Numbered from the stretch's first letter, positions 51,025-60,729 are shown. The stretch: DNA of 64,000 nucleotides from JBHJGS01 sp050331575 (GCA_050331575.1 JBHJGS010000020.1:1-64000), one strand, 5' to 3'. Program-made: numbers and translations. Notes: generated by a model not told the origin, from the sequence alone.

Positions 51025-51056
51025 AAAAGGGCCGCGCCCATATCCAGCGCGGCCCG
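51025..51056 (-). terminator. Terminator-like hairpin (possible attenuator) before pheS
   Basis: On the minus strand GGGCCGCGC and GCGCGGCCC form a perfect 9-bp stem around a 9-base loop, followed by TTTTT. It ends about 30 bases before the pheS ATG, inside the leader, so it can control read-through from rplT or regulate pheST. Confidence 0.7.
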
Positions 51057-51076
51057 TTCTAAAGATTTTGCCGTTC

Positions 51077-51098
51077 GAGAAAAGCCCCTTAGAGGCTC
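51077..51098 (-). terminator. Short hairpin after rplT leader
   Basis: On the minus strand AGCCTC-TAA-GGGGCT (6 bp, one G-T pair) is followed by TTTCT. It lies 200 bases after rplT and about 20 bases before the stronger hairpin. Confidence 0.4.
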
Positions 51099-51299
51099 GA
51101 CCAGAGCCACCGACACAGCCCCCTCGACCTTGCCGGAGCGGATTGTTGCCGGGCGTTGCGCGTCGTCGTGACGGATGTGTGGCGGGTGCGCCTTGCGATG
51201 ACGACAGCCGGGCCGCTGCGCTCGGCCATCACCGCCGATGCTGTTCAGGTGAGGGGCGGCGGTGCAGCGATGCTGCTGTGTCCGCCCGCCCCGCCGGGC

Positions 51300-51662
51300 T
51301 CAGGCCTTGTTCAGCGCCTGATCGGCCTGTTCCACCAGCGCCTTGAACGCCTCGGCCTCATGCACCGCCAGATCAGCGAGCACCTTGCGGTCCAGATCGA
51401 TGCCGGCCAGCTTCAGACCATGCATGAACCGGCCGTAGGTCAGGCCGTGCTGGCGCGCGCCGGCATTGATGCGCTGGATCCACAAGGAGCGGAAATTGCG
51501 CTTGCGCACCCGGCGGTCGCGATAGGCGTATTGCAGGCTCTTTTCCACTGCCTGCTTGGCCACGCGGATGGTATTTTTGCGCCGGCCGCGAAAGCCTTCG
51601 GCCTGGTCGACGACCTTTTTGTGCCGCGCATGGGCGGTCACACCACGTTTCACTCGTGCCAT
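51300..51662 (-). CDS. rplT: 50S ribosomal protein L20
   Basis: A 120-residue ribosomal protein of the large subunit, essential for early 23S rRNA assembly. MARVKRGVTAHARHKKVVDQAEGF and the later RNFRSLWIQRINAGAR and LTYGRFMHGLK are diagnostic. It lies 12 bases after rpmI and precedes pheS, the conserved order rpmI-rplT-pheS-pheT. infC, often first in this operon, is not next to rpmI here. Confidence 0.98.
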   Translation of the reverse strand: MARVKRGVTAHARHKKVVDQAEGFRGRRKNTIRVAKQAVEKSLQYAYRDRRVRKRNFRSLWIQRINAGARQHGLTYGRFMHGLKLAGIDLDRKVLADLAVHEAEAFKALVEQADQALNKA

Positions 51663-51674
51663 GATCGGGTCTCC

Positions 51675-51872
51675 TTAGCGGTACGGCATGAATTTCTTGA
51701 CGATCTTGGCATCGGGGTCGGCCAAGGTATCGGTGCCGCGCAGTTGGCGGATTTGCCGGTTGGACCGTTTGATCATGCCGTGGCGCTTGCCCGCCTGGGC
51801 CGCCTTGACCTTGCCGGAGGCGGTGAAGCGGAAACGCTTCTTGGCCCCGGACTTGGTTTTCATCTTGGGCAT
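51675..51872 (-). CDS. rpmI: 50S ribosomal protein L35
   Basis: A 65-residue basic ribosomal protein: MPKMKTKSGAKKRFRFT and KRHGMIKRSNRQIRQLRGT are family signatures. AAGGAG lies about 7 bases before the ATG. It is the first gene of the unit, with a promoter at 51961-51989. Confidence 0.98.
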   Translation of the reverse strand: MPKMKTKSGAKKRFRFTASGKVKAAQAGKRHGMIKRSNRQIRQLRGTDTLADPDAKIVKKFMPYR

Positions 51873-51960
51873 TTTACACTCCTTCAGGAATGGTTCGGGG
51901 CTGACACGGCATGCCCTGACATGCGCCGGAAAGCCCGTTCATCTGCGATTGAAGCGCGGC

Positions 51961-51989
51961 TGTATAGAACCATGGTCGCCGTCTGGCAA
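51961..51989 (-). promoter_or_regulatory. Sigma-70 promoter of the rpmI operon
   Basis: Read on the minus strand: TTGCCA (51984-51989), 17 bases, then TATACA (51961-51966). Start of transcription would be near 51954, giving a leader of about 80 bases before rpmI. Confidence 0.65.
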
Positions 51990-52080
51990 TCCCTAGCACC
52001 GCCTGTGTCACGCGCTTGTCAGCACCGGGGCGGCCGTGGCACGCCTGACGCCCCGACCGCTTGATCCAGGAGCTATTCTT

Positions 52081-52938
52081 ATGCACCGTCTGTTTCTTAC
52101 CGGCTTGGCCTGTCTGTGCCTGGGGCTGACCGCCCGCGCCGAAGGCCCCGCCTTGTGGACGTTTTCCGACGACGACACCACCGTTCACCTGTTCGGCTCC
52201 ATCCATTTGATGAAGCCCGGAGTCGACTGGTATGTCGATGAGGTGAAGGAGGCCTTCGAGGCCAGCGAAACGCTGGTGGTCGAAGCCAATGTTCTGGAGG
52301 CCGACCCTCAGGTCCTGCAGCAGAAGACCATCGAATTGGGGCTGTTTCAGGGGGACGACAAGCTTTCGAACTATGTCTCTGAAGAGACCATGGCCAAGCT
52401 GGTCGAGGCGTTTGGCGGCACGCGCGCGCAAATCGAACAGTTCCGGCCGTGGTTTGCCTCCATCCAGCTGGTCAATGTGCTCGCCGCACGCGCGGGTTTC
52501 AGGCCGGATCTCGGCATCGACGCAGTGCTGCTGGAAAAGGCGGTGGCCCAAGACATGTCCATCCGCGCGCTGGAATCCTTGGACTACCAGTTGAACCTGC
52601 TGGCCAGCATCGGCGATACCGAACAAGCCGAAGCCCTGGAGCTTTCGCTGGAGCAATATGACGACGTCAATGCCCTGTTCGACGAAATGAGCACGGATTG
52701 GCTGGAAGAAGACACCCAGGGCTTGGACGCGGTTCTGCTGCAGCCGGCGCGCGACGAGACCCCGGAGCTGTTCGAGGCCATTTTCACCAACCGCAATCAA
52801 ACCTGGGTCGACCCGATCACCGCCCTGCTTGAGGTGCCCGGCACGCATTTCGTCGTCGTCGGCGCCGGGCATCTGGTCGGCGAGGACAGCGTGGTGGATC
52901 TGCTGGAACAGCGCGGCGTGGATCTGACGATGGATTAA
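52081..52938 (+). CDS. TraB/GumN-family exported protein
   Basis: A 285-residue protein with a signal peptide (MHRLFLTGLACLCLGLTARA). The TraB/GumN fold is marked by VHLFGSIHLMKPG near residue 40 and by THFVVVGAGHLVGEDSV near the end, two GxxH-type motifs proposed to form a metal-dependent active site. Exact function is unknown in most bacteria. The ATG at 52081 has AGGAG about 9 bases upstream. It stands alone, divergent from rpmI. Confidence 0.88.
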   Translation: MHRLFLTGLACLCLGLTARAEGPALWTFSDDDTTVHLFGSIHLMKPGVDWYVDEVKEAFEASETLVVEANVLEADPQVLQQKTIELGLFQGDDKLSNYVSEETMAKLVEAFGGTRAQIEQFRPWFASIQLVNVLAARAGFRPDLGIDAVLLEKAVAQDMSIRALESLDYQLNLLASIGDTEQAEALELSLEQYDDVNALFDEMSTDWLEEDTQGLDAVLLQPARDETPELFEAIFTNRNQTWVDPITALLEVPGTHFVVVGAGHLVGEDSVVDLLEQRGVDLTMD

Positions 52939-53013
52939 CGGGCTGCGTGCACAGCCCGAAGAAGGCCACACCAAAGCGTTGACCATGGGCATGGTCGTTC
53001 TAAGATCGTGCCC

Positions 53014-54117
53014 ATGCCTGCCTCACACTTCCCCTTAGCAGAGCGGCTTGCCCGGCTGCGTCTTGCCCGCACTGACGGGATCGGGCCGATCACCTTTCGC
53101 GCCCTGATCGCGCGCTTCGGCACCGGCGTCGCCGCGGCAGAGGCCGTGCCACTGCTGGCCCGGCGCGGCGGCCGCACCAAACCGATGAGGCTGGCCTCCA
53201 AAGCGCAGGTCGAAGCCGAGATCAAGACGCTTCAGCGCTTGGGCGCGGCGCATGTGTTTCTGGATGATGCCGGCTATCCGCCGCTGCTGTCCGCCATCGA
53301 CGACGCGCCGCCGGTGCTGATCATCCGCGGGCATCCGGCCTTGACCGAGCGGCGCTGCATCGGCGTGGTCGGTGCCCGCAACGCCTCCGCCCCAGGCCGC
53401 CGGCTTGCGCGGGACATCGCCGCGGCTCTGGGTGCTGCCGACATCACCATCGTGTCTGGCCTGGCGCGCGGCATCGATGCCGCAGCGCATGAAGGCTCGC
53501 TTGCCACCGGCACCGTGGCAGTCCTCGCCGGCGGCATCGACATCGTCTACCCGCGCGACCATGCGGAGCTGCAGGACCAGGTGGCAGCGCAAGGCCTGTT
53601 GGTGACCGAAGCGGCCCCTGGCACCGAACCGATGGCGCGGCACTTCCCCCGCCGCAACCGCATCATCGCCGGGCTGTCCCTGGGCGTCTTGGTCGTGGAA
53701 GCGGCGGAACGCTCCGGGTCGCTGATCACAGCTCGGCTGGCCGGCGAGTATGGCCGGGAGGTGTTCGCCGTGCCGGGCAGCCCGCTGGACCCGCGCGCCA
53801 AGGGCGGCAACAAGCTGTTGCGCGAAGGCGCGGTGCTGACCGAAACCGCCGCGGACATCCTCGATGCCCTGGCCGGCGACATAGCGCCGCTGGCTGAGAC
53901 GGACCGGGATTATAGCCGCATGCCCCTGCCGCCCGCCGAACCCAGCGATGCCGAACGGCGCTGCGTGCAGGAGCTGCTGTCGCCGGTGCCGGTGACCATC
54001 GATGCGCTGATCCAGGAGTCCGGCTTGACCGCTCCGGTGGTTTTGACCATCCTTCTGGAATTGGAGCTGGCAGGCAGTGCGCTGCGTCTGCCCGGTGGAA
54101 AAGTGTCGCTTAGCTGA
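53014..54117 (+). CDS. dprA: DNA-processing protein DprA
   Basis: A 367-residue DNA-binding protein that protects incoming single strands and loads RecA during transformation. A SAM-like N-terminal region (about 1-60) is followed by the Rossmann core with CIGVVGARNASAPGRRLARD, VSGLARGIDAAAHEG, GGIDIVYPRDH, HFPRRNRIIAGLS and EAAERSGSLITARLA, and a C-terminal winged-helix DML1-like domain. The start is uncertain: GTG at 53008 or ATG at 53014, neither with a clear ribosome site. It lies 77 bases before topA, a frequent neighbour of dprA. Confidence 0.94.
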   Translation: MPASHFPLAERLARLRLARTDGIGPITFRALIARFGTGVAAAEAVPLLARRGGRTKPMRLASKAQVEAEIKTLQRLGAAHVFLDDAGYPPLLSAIDDAPPVLIIRGHPALTERRCIGVVGARNASAPGRRLARDIAAALGAADITIVSGLARGIDAAAHEGSLATGTVAVLAGGIDIVYPRDHAELQDQVAAQGLLVTEAAPGTEPMARHFPRRNRIIAGLSLGVLVVEAAERSGSLITARLAGEYGREVFAVPGSPLDPRAKGGNKLLREGAVLTETAADILDALAGDIAPLAETDRDYSRMPLPPAEPSDAERRCVQELLSPVPVTIDALIQESGLTAPVVLTILLELELAGSALRLPGGKVSLS

Positions 54118-54194
54118 AACACGGACCGGCTAGGGCGGCAGCTTCACTCTCTGTCACAGGTCAGGTGTCTGATCGCCGCAAGCCGGACCCCGCG

Positions 54195-56873
54195 ATGAAT
54201 TTGCTTATTGTCGAATCGCCCGCCAAGGCGAAGACGATCAATAAATATCTCGGCAAGGACTTCACGGTTCTGGCCAGTTATGGCCATGTCCGCGACCTGC
54301 CGTCGAAGGATGGCTCGGTCGACCCGGACCATGAATTCGCCATGGATTGGGAGGTCGATCGCGACGGCGCCAAGCGCCTGCGCGCGATCGCCGAGGCTTT
54401 GGCCGAGGCCGACAAGCTCTATCTCGCCACCGACCCCGACCGCGAGGGCGAGGCGATTTCCTGGCATGTGCTGGAATGGCTGCGCGACAAGAAGAAGAAG
54501 GCGCTGGCCGGCAAGGAAGTGCGTCGGGTGGTGTTCAACGAGATCACCAAGTCGGCCATCCTGAAGGGGCTGGCGGCCCCGCGCGACCTGGATCAGGAGC
54601 TGATCGAGGCGTATTTGGCCCGCCGCGCGCTGGACTATCTGGTCGGATTCACCCTGTCGCCGGTGCTGTGGCGCAAGCTGCCCGGCGCCAAATCCGCCGG
54701 GCGCGTACAGTCCGTGGCGCTGCGGCTGGTGTGCGAGCGCGAGTTGGAGATCGAACAGTTCGTGCCGCAGGAATATTGGACCGTGCTGGCCGACCTCGCC
54801 GCCGCGGACGGCACAGCGTTTCAAGCGGGCCTATCCGCGCTTGACGAGCGAAAGCTGCAGAAATTCGATCTGAAGAGCGAGGCGGACGCCAAGGCCGCGC
54901 TGGGGAAGATCAACGGCCGCGCGCTGCGTGTGAAAAGCGTTGAGAAGAAGCCGGTCAAGCGTCACCCGGCCGCCCCCTTCACCACCTCCACCCTACAGCA
55001 GGAGGCCAGCCGCAAGCTGGGCTTCGGCGCATCGCAGACCATGCGCATCGCCCAGAACCTGTATGAGGGGAAGGATGTCGGTGGGGAGACGCTGGGTCTG
55101 ATCACCTATATGCGCACCGATGGCGTGTCGATCGCCGCGGAAGCGGTGGAGGCGGTGCGAGGCACGATCGCCGGCCAGTTCGGCACCGATTATCTGCCGA
55201 CACAGCCGCGGCTGTATAAGTCCAAGGCCAAAAATGCGCAGGAAGCGCATGAGGCGATCCGCCCGACCGACCCGACACTGGCACCGGCAAAGCTGCGCCA
55301 GGCGCTATCGGCCGACGAATTCAAGCTCTACGATCTGATCTGGAAGCGCACCATCGCCAGCCAGATGGAAAGCGCGCAGCTGGAACGCACCAGCATTGAC
55401 ATCGTCACCGACGATGGCGCCGCCACGCTGCGCGCCACCGGCCAGGTGATCCTGTTCGACGGCTTTTTGAAACTGTATCAGGAAGGCCGCGATGATAGCG
55501 CCGACGAGGAAGACAAGGCACTGCTGCCGCGCCTGGCCGAAGGCGATGGCGTCGACTTGACCAAGCTGACGCCGGAACAGCATTTCACCACCCCGCCGCC
55601 GCGCTACACCGAGGCCAGCTTGGTGAAAAAGCTGGAGGAACTTGGCATCGGTCGGCCGTCCACCTATGCCTCGATCCTGTCGGTGCTGCAGGAACGCAGC
55701 TATGTCCGGCTGGAGCAGAAGCGCTTTCATCCGGAGGACAAGGGCCGCCTGGTCACCGCCTTTCTGGAAAGCTTCTTCCAGCGCTATGTGGAATATGATT
55801 TCACCGCCAAGCTGGAAGAGCAGCTGGACGATATCTCTGCCGGCAAGGCCGATTATAAGCAGGTGCTGGAGGCTTTCTGGGCGGAGTTCAAGCGCCGCAC
55901 CGACGAGGTGCTGAACATCCGCAACGCAACCGTCATCGACGCCATTAACGAACATTTGGGCCCGCTGATCTTCAAGCCGACCAAGGAGCGGCCGGATCCG
56001 CGCGCCTGTCCGCAATGTGCGGACGGCCGGCTGGCGATCAAGCCCGGCCGCTACGGCGCCTTCATCGGCTGCTCCAACTATCCGGACTGTAAATATACCA
56101 AGCCCCTGGGTCAGGAAGCCAAGAAGACCGACGATGCGGTCGAGGGCGACAAGGTGTTGGGCAGCGACCCCGATAGCGGCCTTGAGGTCAAACTGAAATC
56201 CGGCCGCTTCGGGCCCTATGTGGAGCGGCCGGCCACCGATGATGGCAAGCCTGATCGCGCCTCCGTGCCGAAGGATTGGAGCCCGGCGGATTTGACGCTG
56301 CAGGCCGCGCTGAAGCTATTGTCGCTGCCGCGCACCGTCGGCGCGCACCCGGAAACGGGCGAACCGATCCTGGCCAATATCGGCCGCTATGGCCCGTATG
56401 TGCAGCATCAGAAGCAATATGGCCGCTTGAGCTCGACCGAAGAGGTGTTCGAGGTCGGCCTGAACCGCGCGGTGGACCTACTGGCGCAAGCCAAGACCCG
56501 CAGCGGGCGCGGCTCTGCGCAGAAGCCGCTGAAGGAGTTGGGCGCCCATCCCGATGACGGCGAACCCGTCGCGGTCTACAGCGGCCGCTACGGGCCTTAT
56601 GTGAAACACGGCAAGATCAATGCGACCTTGCCGAAGGATCAGGCTCCTGAGGCGGTGACGCTGGAGCAGGCGCTGCCCTTGCTGGCTGAAAAGGCGGCGA
56701 AGGCGCCCGCCAAGGCCAAGGCCGCCAAGCCAAAGGCGAAGACCGGGGCCGCGAAGACCGGGGCTACGAAGACCAAGCCGGCGGCCAAGGCGCGCAAGAC
56801 CAAAACGCCGGCGAAGAAGACCGCCGCCAAGGCCAAGGGTGACGCCAAATCCGCCGCCAAGGTCAAGGCGTGA
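54195..56873 (+). CDS. topA: DNA topoisomerase I
   Basis: An 892-residue type IA topoisomerase that relaxes negative supercoils. MNLLIVESPAKAKTI begins the Toprim domain, with the metal-binding ATDPDREGEAISWHV. The catalytic Tyr is in LITYMRTDG (about 305). A zinc ribbon with CPQC, then CSNYPDCKY (about 604-632), is followed by further topoisomerase repeats (GRYGPYVQH, SGRYGPYVKHG) and a Lys/Ala-rich tail (about 828-892) for DNA contact. ATG 54195 is chosen because family members begin at this point; a GTG at 54165 is also in frame. Confidence 0.97.
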   Translation: MNLLIVESPAKAKTINKYLGKDFTVLASYGHVRDLPSKDGSVDPDHEFAMDWEVDRDGAKRLRAIAEALAEADKLYLATDPDREGEAISWHVLEWLRDKKKKALAGKEVRRVVFNEITKSAILKGLAAPRDLDQELIEAYLARRALDYLVGFTLSPVLWRKLPGAKSAGRVQSVALRLVCERELEIEQFVPQEYWTVLADLAAADGTAFQAGLSALDERKLQKFDLKSEADAKAALGKINGRALRVKSVEKKPVKRHPAAPFTTSTLQQEASRKLGFGASQTMRIAQNLYEGKDVGGETLGLITYMRTDGVSIAAEAVEAVRGTIAGQFGTDYLPTQPRLYKSKAKNAQEAHEAIRPTDPTLAPAKLRQALSADEFKLYDLIWKRTIASQMESAQLERTSIDIVTDDGAATLRATGQVILFDGFLKLYQEGRDDSADEEDKALLPRLAEGDGVDLTKLTPEQHFTTPPPRYTEASLVKKLEELGIGRPSTYASILSVLQERSYVRLEQKRFHPEDKGRLVTAFLESFFQRYVEYDFTAKLEEQLDDISAGKADYKQVLEAFWAEFKRRTDEVLNIRNATVIDAINEHLGPLIFKPTKERPDPRACPQCADGRLAIKPGRYGAFIGCSNYPDCKYTKPLGQEAKKTDDAVEGDKVLGSDPDSGLEVKLKSGRFGPYVERPATDDGKPDRASVPKDWSPADLTLQAALKLLSLPRTVGAHPETGEPILANIGRYGPYVQHQKQYGRLSSTEEVFEVGLNRAVDLLAQAKTRSGRGSAQKPLKELGAHPDDGEPVAVYSGRYGPYVKHGKINATLPKDQAPEAVTLEQALPLLAEKAAKAPAKAKAAKPKAKTGAAKTGATKTKPAAKARKTKTPAKKTAAKAKGDAKSAAKVKA

Positions 56874-59083
56874 GCGAGCCGGCCAAAAAGGCGGCCTTCC
56901 CAGACCGCGCGGCGGTGCTGCGCTATATCGAACAAGCCGACGGCAAGGTCACAAAGCGCGACATCGCACGGGCCTTTCATATCAAGGGCCAGGACAAGAT
57001 CGCGCTGAAAAAACTGCTGCGCGACTTGATGGATGAGGGCGTGCTGGAGAAGGATCATGCTCGCAGTCTGAAACCCGCCGGCACGCTGCCATCCGTCACC
57101 GTGATCGAGGTGGCCGGCACGGATATCGACGGCGACACTCTGGCCCGCCCGCTGAAATGGGATGGCGAGGAGCCGCCGCCGAAGATCTTCATCGCACCCC
57201 AGCGCGGCCGCGGCGGCCCGCGTGCCCTGGGCCGGGGCGAGCGCGCCCTGGCCAAATTGAGCGCGCAAGCCGACGGCAGCTATGAGGCGCGCATCATCAA
57301 GGTCCTGGCGGCCGCCCCCCGGTCTATCCTGGGCGTGTTCAAAGGCAGCGCCAATGGCGGCCGGCTGACCCCGGTGGATAAGCGCGCCAAGGACGACTAT
57401 TATGTCGCCGCCAATGATGTGAATGGGGCGACCGACGGCGATCTGGTGCTTGGCCTACCCGGTGGCAATCAGCGCTTTCGCGGCATGCGCCCGGCCCGCG
57501 TGACCGAAATTCTGGGCGATCTCTCCGCGCCCAAATCGATTTCGCTGATCGCCATCCACGCCCACGGCATTCCGGTGGAGTTTCCCCGCGAGGCGGTGCA
57601 GGAAGCCGAGGCGGCAGAGCCGGTTGCGCTGGGCAAGCGCATCGATCTGCGCGCCCGCCCCCTGGTCACCATCGATCCGCCGGACGCGCGCGACCATGAT
57701 GATGCCATCCACGCCGAAGCCGATGACGATCCGAAGAATCCCGGCGGCTATCGGCTGACCGTGGCGATCGCGGATGTGGCGCATTATGTCCGCCCCGACA
57801 GCGCGCTCGACCGCTGCGCCAAGGAACGCGGCAACAGCTGCTATTTCCCGGACCGGGTGGTGCCGATGCTGCCGGAAGCGCTGTCGGCCGATCTGTGCTC
57901 GCTGAAGCCCGGGGTCGACCGGCCGTGCCTGTTTGTGGAAATCGTGCTGGACGCCAAGGGCACCAAGAAGCGGCACAAATTCGGCCGCGGCCTGATGCGC
58001 TCGGCCGCCAATATGACCTATGAGCGCGCTCAGGCCGCCATCGACGGCACACCGGACGGCGCCATCGCCGACCTGGTGGAGCCGGTCTTGAAGCCGCTTT
58101 ATGCCGCACACGATCTGCTGGAGCTGGCCCGCGCGCGCCGCCAGCCGCTGGAACTGCACCTGCCGGAACGGCGCATCGTGCTGAACGACGCCGGCCGCGT
58201 GGTCGACATCGCCACGCGCCAGCGACTGCGCGCGCACCGCTTGGTTGAGGATTTCATGATCCTGGCCAATGTCTGCGCCGCGGAAACCCTGGAGCGGCGG
58301 TCCACGCCGTGCATGTATCGGGTTCACGAAGAACCGCCGATGAGCAAGATGGAGGGGCTGCAGGACTTTCTCGACAGCTTGAACATGACGCTTGCCAAGG
58401 GCCAGGTGATGCGCCCGGCCGTGTTCAACCGGGTGCTCCAGCGCGCAGAGGGCAGCCCGCATGAACGGCTGGTCAATGAAGTGATCCTGCGCAGCCAAAC
58501 CCAAGCCTATTACAGCCCAGACAATCGCGGCCATTTCGGCCTGGCGCTGCCGCGCTATGCCCATTTCACCTCACCGATCCGGCGCTATTCCGACCTGATG
58601 GTGCATCGTGGCCTGATCCGCGCGATGAAGCTGGGCACGGACGGGCTGACCGGTGAGGACGAGGAACAATTCGCCGCCATCGGCGAGCATATCTCCAAGA
58701 CCGAACGGCGCGCCATGGCGGCAGAGCGGGACAGCACCGACCGCTATCTGGCCAGCTATCTGGCCGACAAGGTGGGACAGATCTTCACCGGCCGGATCAG
58801 CGGCGTGACCCGCTTCGGCCTGTTCGTCACCCTGGAACCGATGGGCGGGGACGGGCTGATCCCCATCGGCACCCTGGGCGAGGATTTCTTTGTGCATGAC
58901 GAGGCGCAACATGCCCTGGTCGGCCGCCGCACCGGGGAGCTATTCCGGCTGGGCGACACGGTTCAGATCCGCCTAATCGAGGCGGTCCCGGTCAGCGGTG
59001 GCCTGCGCCTGGAGCTGATCCAGGATCGCAGCGCCAAGGCCGCCGGCCGGCCCAAGCGCAAGCTGAAAAAGCGCGCGCGATGA
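56870..59083 (+). CDS. rnr: Ribonuclease R
   Basis: A 737-residue 3'-to-5' exoribonuclease that degrades structured RNA. An N-terminal winged helix (about 15-60) and cold-shock region precede the RNB core with TIDPPDARDHDDAIH (about 265-280), whose Asp residues bind the two metals, then YFPDRVVPMLPEALS and PRYAHFTSPIRRYSDL. An S1 domain (about 635-720) and basic tail (GRPKRKLKKRAR) finish it. The GTG start overlaps the topA stop as GTGA, so translation is probably coupled. Confidence 0.96.
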   Translation: MSEPAKKAAFPDRAAVLRYIEQADGKVTKRDIARAFHIKGQDKIALKKLLRDLMDEGVLEKDHARSLKPAGTLPSVTVIEVAGTDIDGDTLARPLKWDGEEPPPKIFIAPQRGRGGPRALGRGERALAKLSAQADGSYEARIIKVLAAAPRSILGVFKGSANGGRLTPVDKRAKDDYYVAANDVNGATDGDLVLGLPGGNQRFRGMRPARVTEILGDLSAPKSISLIAIHAHGIPVEFPREAVQEAEAAEPVALGKRIDLRARPLVTIDPPDARDHDDAIHAEADDDPKNPGGYRLTVAIADVAHYVRPDSALDRCAKERGNSCYFPDRVVPMLPEALSADLCSLKPGVDRPCLFVEIVLDAKGTKKRHKFGRGLMRSAANMTYERAQAAIDGTPDGAIADLVEPVLKPLYAAHDLLELARARRQPLELHLPERRIVLNDAGRVVDIATRQRLRAHRLVEDFMILANVCAAETLERRSTPCMYRVHEEPPMSKMEGLQDFLDSLNMTLAKGQVMRPAVFNRVLQRAEGSPHERLVNEVILRSQTQAYYSPDNRGHFGLALPRYAHFTSPIRRYSDLMVHRGLIRAMKLGTDGLTGEDEEQFAAIGEHISKTERRAMAAERDSTDRYLASYLADKVGQIFTGRISGVTRFGLFVTLEPMGGDGLIPIGTLGEDFFVHDEAQHALVGRRTGELFRLGDTVQIRLIEAVPVSGGLRLELIQDRSAKAAGRPKRKLKKRAR

Positions 59084-59805
59084 GGGCGATGGCGCTTCTG
59101 GTCGCGCTGACCGCCCTGCCCGCGTCCGCGCAGGAGACGGTGCGGCCGGGTGATGGCCTGCTGCCGTTTGACGAGAACCGTCGGATCGCTGAGGCAACCG
59201 ACTATCCCTGGTCTGCCATCGGTCGGCTGAACATCGCAAGGCGCGGCCATTGCACCGCCGTGCTGGTCGCCGAAACCCGGCTGTTGACTGCGGCGCATTG
59301 CCTGTTCGACCGGCGCACCGGCCGCTTTGTCGAGGCGGAGGATCTGCACTTTCTTGCCGGCTATCAGCGCGGCGATTTTCTCAAACATGTGCGCGCGTCG
59401 GACTATCATGTGGCCGACGGCTTCGATCCCGCCATTGGCCGGCCGACGCCCCATGATTGGGCGCTGATAGATCTGACAGAGCCCGCCGGCCGGCCGCTGC
59501 CGGTGAGACGGCGCGATGCGGGCGATCTGCCCGCGGCCCTGGTTCAGGCTGGTTATCACACCAATCGTCCGCATGTGTTGAGCGTCACCCATGGCTGCGC
59601 CGGTTTGGGCACACAGGCGCGCCTGGCCTTGCACGATTGCTGGATCGCCGGCGGCGACAGCGGCAGCCCGCTGCTGGAACAGGACGAGGCGGGCTATGCG
59701 CTGATCGCGCTGAACATCGCCATCCGTCAGCGGCCGGGCCAGAATGAACCGGTCGGCCTGGCCATCCCCAGCGCGCAATTCTGGACTGCCGTGACGGCCC
59801 GTTAA
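59080..59805 (+). CDS. Exported trypsin-like serine protease
   Basis: A 241-residue chymotrypsin-fold protease with a signal peptide (MRAMALLVALTALPASA). The triad is intact: His73 in LLTAAHCLF, Asp126 in HDWALIDL and Ser194 in GGDSGSPLLE. Three or four Cys may form disulfides. The ATG overlaps the rnr stop as ATGA, so it is the third gene of a topA-rnr-protease run. A link to RNA or DNA metabolism is not expected for a periplasmic protease; the coupling may just be chromosomal economy. Confidence 0.88.
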   Translation: MRAMALLVALTALPASAQETVRPGDGLLPFDENRRIAEATDYPWSAIGRLNIARRGHCTAVLVAETRLLTAAHCLFDRRTGRFVEAEDLHFLAGYQRGDFLKHVRASDYHVADGFDPAIGRPTPHDWALIDLTEPAGRPLPVRRRDAGDLPAALVQAGYHTNRPHVLSVTHGCAGLGTQARLALHDCWIAGGDSGSPLLEQDEAGYALIALNIAIRQRPGQNEPVGLAIPSAQFWTAVTAR

Positions 59806-59931
59806 GCGGGCACGCCACGGCTAGGGCCCGATCGTGGGTCCGCCGTGCACCGGCGATGCCGGAGCGGACGGAACAGCGCCGCACTTGCGCGCGTTGCTTG
59901 CACACCAAATCACCCGGTGGGAGCAAATCTT

Positions 59932-60729
59932 GTGAGCCGAATCGAAACCCTGGCCCGGGCGGGCTATACCGCCAAGGGCGTCGTCTACGCCATTATTGGC
60001 GTCTTGGCGGTGGAGGCCGCCCTTTATGGTGGAAAGACCGTCGGCGCGCGCGGCGCGCTGCAAGAGATGGCCCAGGAACCCTTCGCCCGAATCCTGTTGG
60101 GTCTGACCGCCCTTGGCTTGTTCGGCTACGGCCTGTGGCGGCTGATCCAGGCGGGGCTGGACAAGGATCATGAAGGCGAGGACGCCAAGGGCCTGGGCAA
60201 GCGCCTCGGCCAGGCGGTTTCCGGCCTGGTGCATTGGACACTGGCCGCCTATGCCGCCTATCTGGCGATCATCGTCCCGGCCGGCGGCGGTCAGGGCGGC
60301 CCCGGCGGACAGGGCGGCCAGACCAGCAGCGAGGGGCTGACCGCATGGCTCATGAGCCAGGATTTCGGCACGCTCCTGGTCACCCTGGTCGGGGCCGCGA
60401 TCTTCATCGCCGGCATCTCCAAAATTATGGAGGGGTGGCGCGGCAGCTATAAATCCGAGCTGATGCCCGAGCCGCATGTGCGCAAACTCTATCCAGTCTG
60501 CTCAGCCGGCATCATTGCCCGCGGCGTGGTGTTTCTGATCATCGGCGGCTTTGTCGCCTATGCCGGCATCACCGCAAACCCGCATGAAAGCGGTGGCCTG
60601 GCCCAGGCGCTCACCTGGCTGCGGCAGCAGGCTTACGGCACGTGGCTGTTGCTGGGCGTGGCTCTGGGACTGGTCGGATATGCCATCTACAGCTTCATCC
60701 AGGCGCGCTACCGCATGATCAACGCCTGA
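59932..60729 (+). CDS. DUF1206 membrane protein
   Basis: A 265-residue membrane protein with three copies of a two-helix unit, each starting ARAGYTAKGVVYAIIG, SGLVHWTLAAYAAYL or AGIIARGVVFLIIGGF, which is the DUF1206 pattern. A Gly/Gln-rich loop (GGGQGGPGGQGGQ) follows the second unit. Function unknown. The GTG at 59932 has GGGAG 8 bases upstream and matches the family start (SRIETLARAGY); the longer frame has no ribosome site. Confidence 0.86.
   Translation: MSRIETLARAGYTAKGVVYAIIGVLAVEAALYGGKTVGARGALQEMAQEPFARILLGLTALGLFGYGLWRLIQAGLDKDHEGEDAKGLGKRLGQAVSGLVHWTLAAYAAYLAIIVPAGGGQGGPGGQGGQTSSEGLTAWLMSQDFGTLLVTLVGAAIFIAGISKIMEGWRGSYKSELMPEPHVRKLYPVCSAGIIARGVVFLIIGGFVAYAGITANPHESGGLAQALTWLRQQAYGTWLLLGVALGLVGYAIYSFIQARYRMINA

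Noticed and set aside
51057..51140. Phe-rich leader peptide for pheST attenuation
   Set aside because: All frames read here give at most two Phe codons and no clear start with a ribosome site.
59816..59840. Further copy of the dispersed repeat (TAGGGCCCGATCGTGGG)
   Set aside because: Only the first bases match, there is no dyad, and it is not at a stop codon.
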